Positions 44,440-56,300 of a DNA stretch of 64,000 bases are shown here, piece after piece; position 1 is the first letter of the stretch, and each line of letters starts with the position of its first letter. The stretch is from Halicephalobus mephisto (Eukaryota; Nematoda; Chromadorea; Rhabditida; Panagrolaimidae): positions 40,384 to 104,383 of the forward strand of contig SWDT01000202.1 in the NCBI GenBank assembly GCA_009193035.1. The letters are read 5' to 3'. Under the pieces are notes generated by a model. That model did no database searches. It was not told where the DNA came from and saw only the letters and a list, made by a program, of their open reading frames with translations. Made by a program: the position numbers and the translations under genes.

Positions 44440-44945
44440 TAATTCAAATTTTAATTTAAAAATAATTCTGATTTTATTTTTAAAATAATTCTGATTTTGA
44501 TTATTTTTAAAATAATTCTAATTTCTTGGAAGTTTTAAAAATAAAAAACTTTTTTTACAATATAATTAATATTTAAAAAAGTGATAAATTTGATCAATCA
44601 ATGTATGATTTATATTTGTTTTATAATTTTTAATTTTTTGGAAATCTTAAAAATAAAAAAATTTTTTTCATGATATAATTAATATTTAAAAAATGATCAG
44701 TTTAGTCAATCGATGTATGGTTTATATTTATTTTATAATTTTTAATTTTTTGGAAATCTTAAAAATAAAAAAACTTCTTTTATGATATAATTAACATTTA
44801 AAAAAACGATCAGTTTAGTCAATCGATTTATGGTTTATATTTATTTTATAAAATTTGATTTTTTGAAGTCTTAAAAATAAAAAAATTTTTTTATGATATA
44901 ATTAACATTTAAAAAAGCGATCAGTCTAGTCAATCGATCAAATTA
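44440..44945. repeat. ~115-bp tandem repeat (TCAGTTTAGTCAATCGATGT)
   Basis: Four units contain GATATAATTAATATTTAAAAA, GATCAGTTTAGTCAATCGAT and GGTTTATATTTATTTTATAA. Confidence 0.75.
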
Positions 44946-45104
44946 AATGAAAAGAGAATTTCATTCTTTTTGAAGAAAAACATTCAAGTTCACGAGTTGC
45001 ATTGACTGTTCTATTACTAATTCGCAGAGAAACTGAAAACGATTAGCGGTTTCATCTGATGCGCCGTGTAGTCGTTGAATTTTTACTTTTGTTCAATTTT
45101 TGAA

Positions 45105-46066
45105 ATGAATACTTTGTTTCAACTAGCAGAAAAATTTGAAGATGTCCCTAACTACAACCCCAAAGAATCTACAGTAACAATCAACTCCGATACCTCAAGA
45201 ATCTCCTTTACGAATTTCAAAGACACTTTACAACGAAAATTTTTCAATTTTTGTTCTCCAGTTCTTCTTCGAGATCTTTTTCGAAGTTCCAAAGCAATGA
45301 AAAAAATCAGATGTCCTGTAACTTATGTGTCTTACTGTACGGAAATCAGAAGCAAGGATCCCGAGATCCGTTCGAGTACAGTTGTCTCCTTGATCCATTT
45401 TTCGTGTATATTGCGTTTTTAGGAAAACCAGATCCATCAGCGGTCATCGAGATCAGGGGCGATCTGCGTGTTGCTGACTTGGAATCTGGAGAAATTTCAA
45501 AGTACTTTGATGATTACAAATTTCATCACACTAAGTTATACTTAGAAGAAAGCGTTCTGAATCCTGAAGAATCCAAAGTCATCGCCAGTCCCGACGTGAC
45601 AGAAGCCAAGTTGTTTGATCCGTATTTTTCGAATAAACATACTTTACAAAAGTTCCTTGAAATGATGCCGTATTTGACGAATTTGGAATATTCAAGTTAT
45701 TACGAAATTTCGAACATTGGAAAAATCCTATTTCATTGGAATCAAAAAGTCAGACTAGAAAAAATCAAATTATTTTGTCCAGTACATTCAATTAATGGAT
45801 TCCTGACAAATCCAGAAGCATTGGCCAAGTTCATCTGTCATCAAAAACGGGACTTCAAGATGGAAGTTATTTGTCCAACTTTCTTTGATGGTAGTCTTAA
45901 TTTGGAAATCCGAAAGTACTTTTCTCCAGTAAAGCACAAATTCGGTAAAAACGTATGTTTGACTTTCGAATACGTTAATAAAAGCGATAAATGTCGAAAA
46001 TTTCGCTGTATTTACCGTATATGGTCGTCAATTTGGAAAAAGAAATTATTTAAGCTAAAACAATAA
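45105..46066 (+). CDS. Unrecognised 304-aa protein (nematode-type, no clear domain)
   Basis: Exons 45105-45375 and 45423-46066 are joined by a 47-bp intron (GTACAG...TTTTTAG) in phase. No signal peptide or TM. The C-terminal two-thirds alternate short helices and strands (HTLQKFLEMMPYLTNLEYSS, then KVRLEKIKLFCPVHSINGFL), ending in a basic tail (RIWSSIWKKKLFKLKQ). Layout recalls nematode F-box-associated/DUF38-like proteins, but no F-box is visible and I do not assign it. Upstream, 45005-45100 is non-repetitive and probably the promoter. Confidence 0.6.
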
Positions 46067-47049
46067 AGATCGATTACTTATTAAAAAAATCGGAAAAAAA
46101 TGAATTTTTATAAATGTACGAAATTGTTTGAATAACATCAAATTTTTTTAGAATTGTAATTTTCTCGAATAAATTAAAAAATGAACAATTTGCTTTGTTA
46201 ATTTTCTCAATTACAATCCTAATTAAAATTTTCGAAAGTGATTTATTTTTTGATGAAAAGAAAATTAATATTTATTTTTACTTTTCCAAAGTTAGTTTCT
46301 AAGGTTGTCATTGAAAAAATTAACTAAAAAAAGTTGTCCTGCAACTACAATTAATAAATTTTGTTGTTTGTATTGTTGTAATCTCTGATTTTGTGCGAAA
46401 TAGAAATAAAAGTAAAAAAATTTAAAAAAAAAGTAAAAAAAATTTAAAAAAGTAGAAAAAAGTAAAAAAAAAATAAAAAAAAGTTTAAAAAAATCTAAAA
46501 AAAAGTTTAAAAAAGTAAAAAAAAATAAAAAAAAGTTTTAAAAAAAATAAAAAAAGTTTAAAAAAGTAAAAAAATTAAAAAAACGGATTTTCAGTATTTA
46601 TTCGGCAAAATGCAAAATTAAACATTTTAAAAAAATCATTTTGAATAAATGCATTTTTTTGGATTCCGTTTATATTTTTAAAAAATTTTATTACAGAATT
46701 ATTCAGATAGAAATTGATGAAATTTCATAGAAAAATCCAAAAATCTTGATTTCGGAAACTAACATTAAATTTTGAAGAATTTTAATCAATGAAAAAAAAA
46801 TTTTTGATTAATCGAACTATCTGAAAACTACATTTAAGTGTTTATTTTATTTTTGAATTTTTTTTGAAAAAAATAAACATTTTTGAATGACCTTTGTTCC
46901 GAATATGATGAAATTATCAAAACATGTTGATCACCCAATTAACTTCTTATCGTGAAGTCGTCGAAGATGGAAATATCCGTTTTGTTGTCGATATAAATGC
47001 AAAATGACCTTCGAGTTTTCACTTTTGGGATAAACAATTCGAGAAAGGA
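46067..47049. other. Intergenic; A-rich low-complexity and SDR promoter
   Basis: 46400-46560 is a run of A(n)GTA(n) units. 46570-46880 resembles 4250-4330 (ACGGATTTTCAGTATTTATTCG ending ATGCAAAATTAAACATTTT), a dispersed repeat. 46945-47049 is unique, with TTATCGTGAAG (GATA type) and a TATA-like GATATAAATGC at 46990, about 50-60 bp before the SDR start codon. Confidence 0.4.
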
Positions 47050-48717
47050 ATGTCGGATATTTTTGTTCTTTTTAGTTTAATCAGTCTAATTCCAATTTAT
47101 TATTTTTTAAGATATTTATGGGAATTGTTAAAATTAAATGATCTGGAAAATCGAGCAGTGTTCATCACCGGATGTGACTCCGGATTCGGCAGAGCTTTGG
47201 CTTTGAAATTGGCCAAAAATGGATTACCGGTTTTTGCTGGATGTCTGACAAATGGGGTTTATTTTATAATTTAAATTTTAATAAAATAAATAATACAGGG
47301 AGCAAAAAGTTTGGAACAAGAAACTGCCGGATCGGGAAATCAAATAAAAACGGTCTTGGTGGATGTGAGATCAGATGAATCCGTTTTTGCTGCAGCTAAA
47401 TTCGTTAAAGAAAATTTGAAGCCGTCGCAAAGTGAGCTTTTATATAAACTAGAATTTCGTAGAGGATTCTGAAATCTTCTGTAGGCCAATAGAAGGTTTT
47501 GAAATTTTCTAAAATCTTATAGAAGATGTTAAAATTTCTTAAAATTCAATAGAAGAATTTAAAATTTTCTAGAATCTTATAGATATTAGAATTTTCTGAA
47601 ATTTAATAGGTTTTGAAAGTTCCTAAAATCTTATAGAAGATGTTAGAATTTCTTAAAATTCAATAGAAGATTCTAAAATTTTCTAGAATCTTATAGATAT
47701 TAGAATTTTCTGAAATTTGCTGTAGCTTGATGGAAGATTATAGAATCTTCTATAGTTCGATGGAAGATTCTAGAATTCAGGAGGAACTTTTCAAATTATC
47801 TGAACTCAAAAATATTGATATTTTCTGAGATTTTCGAAATTCGTATAGACAAGATTTTGGAACAATTTCCATTTTCATTTTTACAATAGTATTATTACAA
47901 TTCAAAAATAAACTTTTTTATTTTAATTTTTATAATAGTATTATTACAATTCCAAAATAAATTTTTTCCATTTTCGCTTTTATTAAACTTTTTTCATTTT
48001 AATTTTTACAATAATATTATTACAATTTTAAAATAAATTTTTTCTATTTTAGAGCTTTGGGCAATCGTGAATAACGCCGGAATCGCGCATTTCCAAGGAC
48101 CTGATGCTTGGACTTCAATGACAGCTTATCAAGATACAATAGAAATCAACACTTTGGGGATCGTCAGAGGAGTCCATGCCTTCCTTCCGCTTCTGAAGCA
48201 ATCCAAGGGGAGAATCGTGACAGTGACCTCGATGCTCGGCCGAGTCCCGATGCCTGGTTTGACGGCTTATTCGGTCTCTAAATTCGGGGCCGAAGCTTAC
48301 ATGGACTGCATCAGAAGAGAACTGAAGCCTTTCGGGATCACTTGTTCTATTCTGGAACCTGGATTTTTCAAAACAGCTGTTATTCCGGTCGAGAAATTAA
48401 AAGCTCAAGTGGACAAAGCCTGGAATAATTTGGATGAAAAAAACAAACTTGATTATGGAGAGAAATTTAAAGAAAAAATAATCGAAATATACACTTGGCA
48501 TCATGAAAACAGCGCTCCCATCGACTGGGTCGTCAACGACTACTACCACGCTATCACGGCCAGATTCCCGAGACTTCGATACCGATCCGGATGGGAATGT
48601 CTTTTTTCATATATTCCATCGACCTTCCTGCCAACTGAACTCGGGGATTACGTCATGAGCAAAATCCTGATCAGCAACGTTCCTGCTGTCCTCAAGAAAA
48701 ACAAAAAGTCAGAATAA
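47050..48717 (+). CDS. Short-chain dehydrogenase/reductase, retinol dehydrogenase-like (nematode DHS family)
   Basis: Exons 47050-47256, 47299-47431 and 48053-48717 give 334 aa in phase. An N-terminal membrane anchor ([17 protein letters not shown]) is followed by the cofactor motif TGCDSGFG, then WAIVNNAGI (NNAG), the catalytic Ser in VTVTSMLGR, and YSVSK with catalytic Tyr and Lys. The sequence after it ([19 protein letters not shown]) is typical of the RDH/17-beta-HSD type 6 group (SDR9C), which oxidises retinol or steroids with NAD(H). Length is close to the family's. Microsomal membrane location is likely. Intron 2 is full of short repeats (TTCTAGAATCTTATAGA). Confidence 0.9.
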
Positions 48718-48791
48718 CTCGATCCATATAGCTTTCGTGGAAGATTTAGAAAAAGATCTTAATCAAAATCACTGTCATTGCAATTAATAAA

Positions 48792-48969
48792 TATAATAGA
48801 AGTTTGATATAAGATACCCTTACTATAACATATCTCTGGTTATAGCATACAGTGTGAGGGAGTTTGGTTAGTCTGTCTTCAAATTTACCCCCGCTATGAT
48901 ATATCCTTTTTTATAACATACGCCTTGCTTCGGTCCCAAGGGAATATCTTATATCCAAGTTCTACTGTA
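48792..48969. mobile_element. Pogo/Tigger-like MITE (family 2), copy 7
   Basis: Ends TATAATAGAAGTTTGATATA and TATATCCAAGTTCTACTGTA; interior as in copies 5 and 1. Confidence 0.75.
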
Positions 48970-48990
48970 TATGGTTTCGAAAGTTTTTAA

Positions 48991-49096
48991 TACAGTAGAA
49001 GTTGGATATAAAATATCCCCGCTATAATATATCCTTTCTTATAACATACGCTTTGCTCGGTTTCAAGATAATATCTTATATCCAAGTTCTACTGTA
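48991..49096. mobile_element. Pogo/Tigger-like MITE (family 2), copy 8, internally deleted
   Basis: TIRs TACAGTAGAAGTTGGATATA and TATATCCAAGTTCTACTGTA. Same deletion and same spacer to its partner as copy 6, so copies 7+8 and 5+6 descend from one composite. Confidence 0.75.
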
Positions 49097-49262
49097 TGTA
49101 ATATTTTGTTATATTTAAATTCCAGATCCTCTGAGTTATGTCGACTTGGCTGTCACTTAAACTAGAAGATTATGTCGGAAGTAAAATCCTGATCGATAAG
49201 TTTTTCATTATTTAGAAATTAGAATGATTTATGTAAAAATCCGAAAAGATGTGAAAATTACT

Positions 49263-51388
49263 CTAATCTAGATTACTAACGTCGGGATCGGCAAACATGC
49301 AATCTCTCTCGATTCCTAAGTTGTATAGATCTCCTCTGCCGTTCTTGTAGAGAGAAGTGACGATTCTGAACCATCCTTTCTCTCCCCAAGCCTCGCCCCA
49401 GCTGTTCCTGACGATCCAGTATTCTTCATTGGTCGTTTCGTCGACTCCCCATCCGGTCACGGAAACAATGTGGTTACTTGCTTGATCGCTGAATTCTCTG
49501 TAGATTCCTCCAGTGTAATTGTAGTCGAAAGCAGGAGTAGCACCTGAAATAGAAAATTAAAAAATAAAAACCAATGTAAAACCTATGGCGCAGGCGATCG
49601 GGCCCCTGTTGTGGATCTCGGCCATCATGTTGAGTCTTCCGGAAAGTCGTCCGAAGTCCTTGACGTAATATCTAGTGTAATTTTTGATGGCAAAACAGTT
49701 GCCAGGCCAGCATGTTCCACAACGATGATATGGATCGCATTCTAAAAATTTTACATATGATTATTTCTTAAATCATGATCAACTAACTTCCGTTGACGGC
49801 TCTGTAGTTGTTGCAGCCTTCCTCGACTAATCCGTGGTTCTTAGCGTATCCATAGACGTCAGTCATCTCTCCTCCTTGACAGCTGCCCTTACCATTGCAA
49901 TCAATAATTTCCTGAGGACTCAAGAACGTCATCGGCCATCTGTTCTTCCTCGCAACGTTGAATCGGTCATTCAAGGCTCCCAAAGATCCGAATACCCAGC
50001 AACTTCCTTAATTTAGTGAGAATACTGGGTTAGTAGTATATATTAAAGCGACCAAAGAAAGTTTATAAAAAAAGTGCATCGAAATGAACGCATTCTTGAG
50101 ATTACGTGTGCGCTATGTGCACTTGCTCACTATTGGTCTTCTTAAACCTTAGTTACCCGAGTTTAAATTAAATAATGATCATTATAGCTTTTGTTATGTT
50201 TACAAAATCAAGGAGATAAAGAAATTCAGGATATTATAGCAAAAAAAATTGAATTTTTGATTTTACATTCATCTTATTTATAGTCGATTATTATTGGTCT
50301 TCTTAAACCTTAGTTACCCGAGTTTCAGGTTAAAAAGCAACCTACTGCTTTCGTTAATATATAAGGAAACGTACCACAATAGACCTGTAATTCATTCTAG
50401 TTATTATTGCCTTAATCAGGACAACTTACAGGAATGTGTTGGTTTCTCGTAGGAGAACAGTAGTTGACTCCGCTGACGTTCCTCCAATCCCATTCCTTCG
50501 GGACAGCAGCTTCGAATCCTGCGTGTTCCCACGATCTCGGATAAGTTCGATGTTCGATTTTCTTCCCACTAGGTTTGTAACAAGCAGTTCTTAAATTTCC
50601 TTTTTCTCCAAATTTCGATTTTTCTGAAAGTTTTTCGGCCGGTCTTATCTTGTACATTTTTGATTCTTCAAAGTCCAAATTCTGGATAGTTTCGTACTCG
50701 ATATTGCCGCTCCTCATGTCTTCAATTTCTTCCACGGTGTCTTCTGGATAATCATTGTCTTCTTCTACAGTAGACGAGTCTTCAAACTCCTCGGAAGAAA
50801 TTGGAAGGTCCCTGAATCCACCGGTTTTACTCAAAGGTCGTAATTTTTTCGGAACTTCGATGTTCGGAGACGGCAGTTGGACCTGGAAGTTATTTTTAAA
50901 GATTTTTATTACTGTACTTTTGCCGTGATTTTTAGGATGTTCTTCAGTCTAGTAGAAGATTCTAAGGCCTTCAAAAATGACAAAAGTTTCAGGAATCTTA
51001 AAAATTAACAATTTCCGAAGTTTTTGATTAATGTTTCCGGAATTTTTATAAAAAATAAAATAGTTATTACTTACTAGTTTTTCGAAATCAGAATATTTCT
51101 CGATCGAAATCGGTTCCTGAACTTTTACACTATCCGGAATTCGCAGTCTGTTTTTCCTCGGTTTCGGGAGGTTTGGAATATCCTAAAATCAAAATTACGG
51201 TAATTTAAAATTTTATTCATAAATCTAACTTCTTCAGAACTTTCTGAATCGTCGAATTGTCCCCTTCTGAAGTCATCACCCAGACTCTCGTCGGATTCAC
51301 TCAAGTCATTTTCGACGACGAATTTCGAAAATCTGAAAGCCAAATTGCCAACGGCAAATAGCACAACTAAAAAGAAAATAATTTTCAT
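49263..51388 (-). CDS. cpz-1: Cathepsin Z/X-like cysteine protease (CPZ-1 type)
   Basis: Phase-consistent 7-exon model, 462 aa: 51230-51388, 51075-51182, 50430-50882, a 10-nt microexon 50375-50384, 49788-50006, 49583-49741 and 49263-49543. A signal peptide ([16 protein letters not shown]) leads a long acidic pro-region. The mature part begins near residue 215 at [20 protein letters not shown], the cathepsin Z HIP mini-loop follows, and then the catalytic Cys in GSCWVFGS, His in [11 protein letters not shown] and Asn in [10 protein letters not shown]. The end DPDVSNLD is as in C. elegans CPZ-1, which acts in moulting and cuticle turnover. The pro-region is much longer than the usual family member. 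Confidence 0.92.
50007..50374. repeat. Intron with two identical 34-bp SL-like direct repeats
   Basis: TATTGGTCTTCTTAAACCTT followed by AGTTACCCGAGTTT occurs at 50131-50164 and 50292-50325. The second copy continues to TTCAG-GT and matches 16 of 22 positions of the nematode SL1 leader (TTACCC core). It is antisense to the gene. Confidence 0.6.
50375..50384 (-). other. 10-nt microexon of the cpz-1-like gene
   Basis: Flanked on the minus strand by TTACAG (acceptor) and GTACGT (donor), it reads GTCTATTGTG and encodes V-Y-C-G with the next exon. It restores both phase and the family sequence HIPVYCGSCW. Skipping it would shift the frame just before the catalytic Cys. Confidence 0.88.
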
Positions 51389-51639
51389 TTTTAGAGAAAT
51401 TAGGGAAAAGTCAATTTCCAAGACTGCCTTTATCAGTCTGTTATTGAGTCTATTGTGGAGGACGATAATTGTCCAAAGATCAGTCAAATCGTTGCTGATA
51501 AGTCTTCCCTGAGTCTTACGGCAGCTTTGATTTTTTCGGTTTATTATCGTTCCATTGGAAAAAAAGTTAACCATAATTAGGTCAACGATCAATTTTATTA
51601 CACAAAAAGTTTATTGAAGCAATTTAATTACACACAAAA

Positions 51640-52260
51640 AACGGTATATAAAACGGCTATGATGTATCAGGTACATTGTATTCAATGTACCAGTATATCG
51701 AATACAATGCACCGATATCACACTCAATGTATTGGTACACTGAATATAATGCATCGATATCACACTCAATCGGTACACTGAATATAATGTATCTGGTACA
51801 TCAAGTCCATGTTAATATATCGATACACTGAATACAATGCACCGATATCACACTCAATGTATCGATACACTGAATATAATGTATCTGGTACATCAAGTTC
51901 ATCTTAATGTATCGATATATCGAATACAATGCACCGATATCACACTCAATGTATCGGTACGCTGAATATAATGTATCTGGTACATCAAGTCCATGTTAAT
52001 ATATCGATATATCGAATATAATGCACCGATATCACACTTAATGTATCGATACATTGAGTACTATATATTTGATACGTCAGAACTGTTTTAGTATATTCAT
52101 GCATTATATAAAATGCACCGATATCACACTCAATGTATCAGTATACTGAATATAATGTATCTGGTACATCAAGTTCATGTTAATGTATCGATATATTGAA
52201 TCTAATGTATCCGTTATATCAAAGCTGTTTTAATGTATCTATATATCATATACAATTCAC
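51640..52260. repeat. ~120-bp minisatellite (ACCGATATCACACTCAATGT)
   Basis: Five to six units combine CACCGATATCACACTCAATG, TATCGRTACACTGAATATAA and TGTATCTGGTACATCAAGTT. GATATC and short palindromes (TATCGATA) abound. No coding capacity. Confidence 0.8.
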
Positions 52261-52267
52261 TCATAAT

Positions 52268-52423
52268 AGACAAAAAACACAACTTTTGGCACAGCAACAA
52301 ATAGAAATTGTCACTATTAAGTTACAATCTTCGTCACAAATGCGAAATATTCATGAAAATGTGATGATTATGTAACATTTCGCAATTGTTTGGAAGCCAA
52401 AAGTTACGCTTTTGTGTGTGTAG
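52268..52423. mobile_element. GTAACTTTTG-family MITE, copy 3 (single module)
   Basis: Ends GACAAAAAACACAACTTTTG and CCAAAAGTTACGCTTTTGTG are inverted copies. The length is about 155 bp, the shortest and perhaps basic form of the family. Confidence 0.65.
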
Positions 52424-52716
52424 GTATTTTCCTAAACTTGGCATTCCTGTCACATTGTATGTACTCATGAACACTTATTTTGTACTAATTTTCCTCCACG
52501 TGTGATTATGTAAATGCACATGCCTATGTAGACATGAGTTAAACCAAATTTTGCATAAACAATCTTCCTTTGAAGAAATAAGGATCAGTATATCTATTCC
52601 AATTCACATATAACAAGAGCAAATCTCATTTAGTTCTATGATTTTTGGTTTTTTGCAAAATACAATCAAAGATAAAGAAAATGATTCGTTTATTCTTCAA
52701 TACATGGGAACAAAGT

Positions 52717-52870
52717 TCACTTCGTAATACTAATATGTAATATTTGAGTTTTCCCATCCGTGAGATTCGTTACTGCTTCTTGAAATTGCTGAGTATTTAC
52801 GGCCGAAGTAGTGTTTCTTCTACTGTGTGGTTGTTGAGTTCTCAAGAAAACTACGGACTCTTTCTTTTTT
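52717..52870 (-). CDS. Possible terminal exon, unrecognised
   Basis: On the minus strand an open frame, after an AAAAAAG acceptor-like site, reads ESVVFLRTQQPHSRRNTTSA, then AVTNLTDGKTQILHISITK and TGA (52717-52719). VVFLRTQ resembles VLFFLRTN at the end of the receptor encoded 1 kb upstream, so it could be an alternative or relic 3' end of that gene. Not confirmed. Confidence 0.25.
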
Positions 52871-53246
52871 AAAGAATTGCAACAAATAGGTAGATAAAAA
52901 GAGAAGAAATTCTGGTAGAATATCGAGCTAAAATCAGTTTTATTATATGAGAAAAATCGGAGTTTCTGCGTAGCAAAGATATAACAAATACATGACAGTT
53001 TGTTGCAGAATGTTGCGTATCATTGTGTAATACTCCGTTACGGAATATTCCATAACCGTTATACGGCATTTAATTATAGAATATCCCGTAACCTTTGTAT
53101 GATGTGTCGTTACGGAGAGCTTTATAATTTTTTTGTGGAATTTATCATGAAATATCCTGTGCTTTTTATGTAGTAATTCGCTACGGAATATTCTGTAATT
53201 CTCATGTGATATGTCGTCACAGAACACCTCTATTTTCATCTGTTGT

Positions 53247-54591
53247 TCATCGTTGTCGCAGAATACGAATCTGGTTTCGACGCGAGATCCTTCGGAGTTC
53301 ATTTGTTCTTGGAAAGTAATTAAGCAAAGTTCAGACACCCAGCATTTAAGGAAGCCATCAAATCCCCCACCACCTAGTGGCAGAAATTATCATTGTTTAA
53401 GTTTTCCTCGCGTATTATTATTGTGTGTATTCTTTGTATTAATCTATCGTTTTCCCCGAGGTTTAGGATACTTATGTTACACCGTAATCTTACTGTATTA
53501 GAATAAAGAAAAAGGACTATTTCCTCGTCAGGCTACGACAGAACTGTGTGAACTAAGTCACAGTCCATGACAATTGTAACTTTTGTTTAATACTACAATT
53601 TTTCGTAACAAATGTGTTACTATGTTCCATACTAAGTTTTTACGAAATCCGTGACAATTGTGTTACATTGTTTGTCAAAATTAACAATTATCACAGATAT
53701 TACACATAATAATGATATTCTGCATTTGTTATTTCCACAAAATTTGGGATTTTTCAATGTTTTACTTTTTAATAAATATCTTAACACTTACCTCAAAAAG
53801 AACAAAACTAGGTTACTGGCTAAGTAGTAACCAGCAAGAGTCAGATCGGACAATCCTTTGAACAAAAAGTAGTTGTCAAAATCGTAGATACTGTAGGCTA
53901 ATTGTGTTTTGATGTTGAAAATAGAGAAAACGACAAAAACAATGGAATTAAAAGTTGTTTGAAATAAAAGCTTTCTTTCATATTTAGCGTTTTTTGAAAT
54001 CGTCATTCCCTTGGATTTGATTCTGATGTAACAGCAAGTGAACACGCTCAAAATTAAAGACAACACAGCATTGACGACGTTGGATATCGAAGACAAGATC
54101 TGGTTGTCTGTTTTGTAAGCTTCACATTCTTCCAAGTATGAACTAATTCGACAAGAAAAATGGAAAAAAGAATTAATATTTACGATAACTGGATACAATA
54201 CTAGTAGAACGAAAATTAAAAAGTATCTCCAGCTCGACCAGAGGATCGGATAACTAGCCGGTCTCAAGATCGCCGAACATCTGTTGAGTACTAATAGGGT
54301 ATTCCATGCCCCTATGAAGAGGTTACTGTACCATCTAATATTATCGTAAATATGATAAGAAATTGAAGAAAAACTGCAAATATTATTGTAAGCTATAGCC
54401 AGTACAGTAAGAATATTGACAATTAGCCCTAGGCAATATATGTGGAAATATGGCGAAGATAGATGCTTACTTTTTCTGACAAATTTAACAACGAAAAACA
54501 AAACCAAAATACACGAAAAACCGGCCGATACGTAAGCCGTATAATGTCCGATTTGTAAAATCACATCCGAAATAGAATATTCAATCGGCAT
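53247..54591 (-). CDS. Nematode serpentine receptor (chemosensory 7TM GPCR, Srg-superfamily-like)
   Basis: Exons 53792-54591 and 53247-53307 give 286 aa in phase. The start is the first ATG (54591, MPIEYSISDVILQIGHYTAY) after a TTTTTCAG acceptor at about 54684. The protein shows seven hydrophobic segments, with VLFFVVKFVRKSK (TM1 to loop), LLVLNRCSAILRPASYPILW at the end of TM3 (the family's N-R-x-x-A-[IV]-x-x-P-x-x-x-x-x-W pattern), CCYIRIKSK after TM5, a TM6 with QTTFNSIVFVVFS, and TM7 ending LVLFFLR. The basic tail NELRRISRRNQIRILRQR is typical. Subfamily (srg, sru, srv, srx) is not settled. Confidence 0.8.
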
Positions 54592-54659
54592 TTTCAATGA
54601 CGAATTACAAACAAATTCAAGTTTTAAATTTAAAAAATTAAAGGTGGTATCCAAAGGTT

Positions 54660-55440
54660 GAGAACATTCCCATGGACTTCAAGCCTGAAAAAGGAAGTTT
54701 TTTTGGTGGACAAATTTGGTCAGTTTTTTGAACTAGAAGTTTGCTCAAATTAGACCATAAATCACAAAATTTATTTCGCAATAAACATACTGTATTTTCT
54801 CTAAAATCAGTCCTGGGGTTTATTTTAGGAAAGGAACTTATTTCAGACGAAATACGGTATCATATATGACGGTGGATGAAAAATGAAGTTCATAATTAAC
54901 ATATTCTGGTTTTCAAAATTACTGTATTCGAATATTTTAATAAAAATTTTAATTTTACTCAAATTTGAAATTAATAAATTTTTTTAGGAAATTCATAAAA
55001 AATTATTTTCGTTTTTTAAATTCTTTGTAAAATTTTAACTTTGATAATCTAAGTCTTGTGATTTTCAGAAAATTCGTGGCGAGAGTTAACTTTGTTTATT
55101 TTTACTGTACTTTTGGCGTGGAATTTAAAAATAAATAAAATTTTTGAGGTTTTTAGAAAAGTCATAAAAAGTTATTTTCGTTTTTTAAATTCTTTGTGTA
55201 AAATTAAAATTTTATTTTGTAACAAGTTTTATGATCTCTAAGAAACTCGTGGTGAGAGTTTAATTATTTTTAAAACATTTTTCACTTGAAATTGAGATTA
55301 GAAATAACCAAAATTTTGATCTTCAGGAAATTCGTGGTGAGAGTTTAATTATTTTTAGAACAATTTGTCCAAAATTAAAGATCATAATAGTCTTATTTAT
55401 TTTCAAATGTATTGTCAAATTCATGATAAAAATTACTTTT
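54660..55440. repeat. Upstream of receptor 1, AT-rich with AATTCGTGGTGAGAGTTTAA repeats
   Basis: From about 54940 to 55420 a unit recurs three times (GAAATTCGTGGTGAGAGTTT, TTATTTTCGTTTTTTAAATT). Near 54684 is the acceptor for the receptor. No gene found. Confidence 0.5.
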
Positions 55441-55449
55441 GCTTTTTTA

Positions 55450-55635
55450 TAACTGTTGAGGCAGAAAATATATTAGAAAAAGAGGACCTGAAAAGATAGC
55501 CTGAATATCAAGGAGTTTAGAATACTGTAGAATGAGTGAGATTCTTAATTATCCTTGTGTAGGAGATATAATTATTGTCTGTCTTATTGTTGAGTAAAGA
55601 TTAGTGATATTCTTCTTGTTTCTGTCCTAAAACTA
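55450..55635. repeat. GGGATAGAAACTGTACTAG-family repeat, fourth copy
   Basis: Single ~185-bp copy of the 42185-42765 family, with the core AGAAAAAGAGGACCTGAAAA and the ends GTTGAGGCAGAAA and TTTCTGTCCTAAAAC. Confidence 0.7.
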
Positions 55636-55944
55636 AGTTTTTGGATATTTTGTGAAATAAAAAAAGACCGGTGATAAAATAAAATAGTATTCTAGCACAC
55701 TATAAAATTAATATCCGAAGTGAAAGTCCGTGATGATCGTAAGAACTCACTATTTTCAAAATTGGAACTACATAGGTGTTGTGAAGTCACTTGCAACTGG
55801 ACATAATCGATGTGTAGAAGCTGATAACCATGTTCCTTATATATTGGATTCTAACTGAATACAATCAAAATATGATAGTAATGGAATGAAAAACGATGTT
55901 GAGTACAATTAATGTTTGGGCTTTTTTTTGTTATTAAAAGAGTC

Positions 55945-56300
55945 TAAAGGCGTTGATTACGCTCAACTACAATATGCTTTTATTAGATTACAGTTCTGTT
56001 GGTAATGCTGAATTACAATCCACCACATGAGGGGCGTGATTATCAGCTTCTACGTATTGATTACGCTCAACTACAATATACTTTTATTAGATTATAGTTT
56101 TACTATCGGTTATGCTGAATTACAATCCACCACATGAGGAAAGTGATTATCAGCTCCTACGCGTTGATTACACTCAACTACAAAATACTTTTATTAGATT
56201 ATAGTTTTACTATCGGTTATGCTGAATTACAATTCACTATATGAGGGACGTGATTGTCGGCTCCTACGCCTTGATTACACTCAACTATAGGTGATTCCAT
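55945..56300. repeat. 105-bp tandem repeat (CGTTGATTACGCTCAACTAC)
   Basis: 3.3 copies with start-to-start spacing of about 105 bp. The unit holds GCGTTGATTACGCTCAACTA, TTTTATTAGATTATAGTTTT, GCTGAATTACAATCCACCAC and GTGATTATCAGCTCCTACG. Confidence 0.85.
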
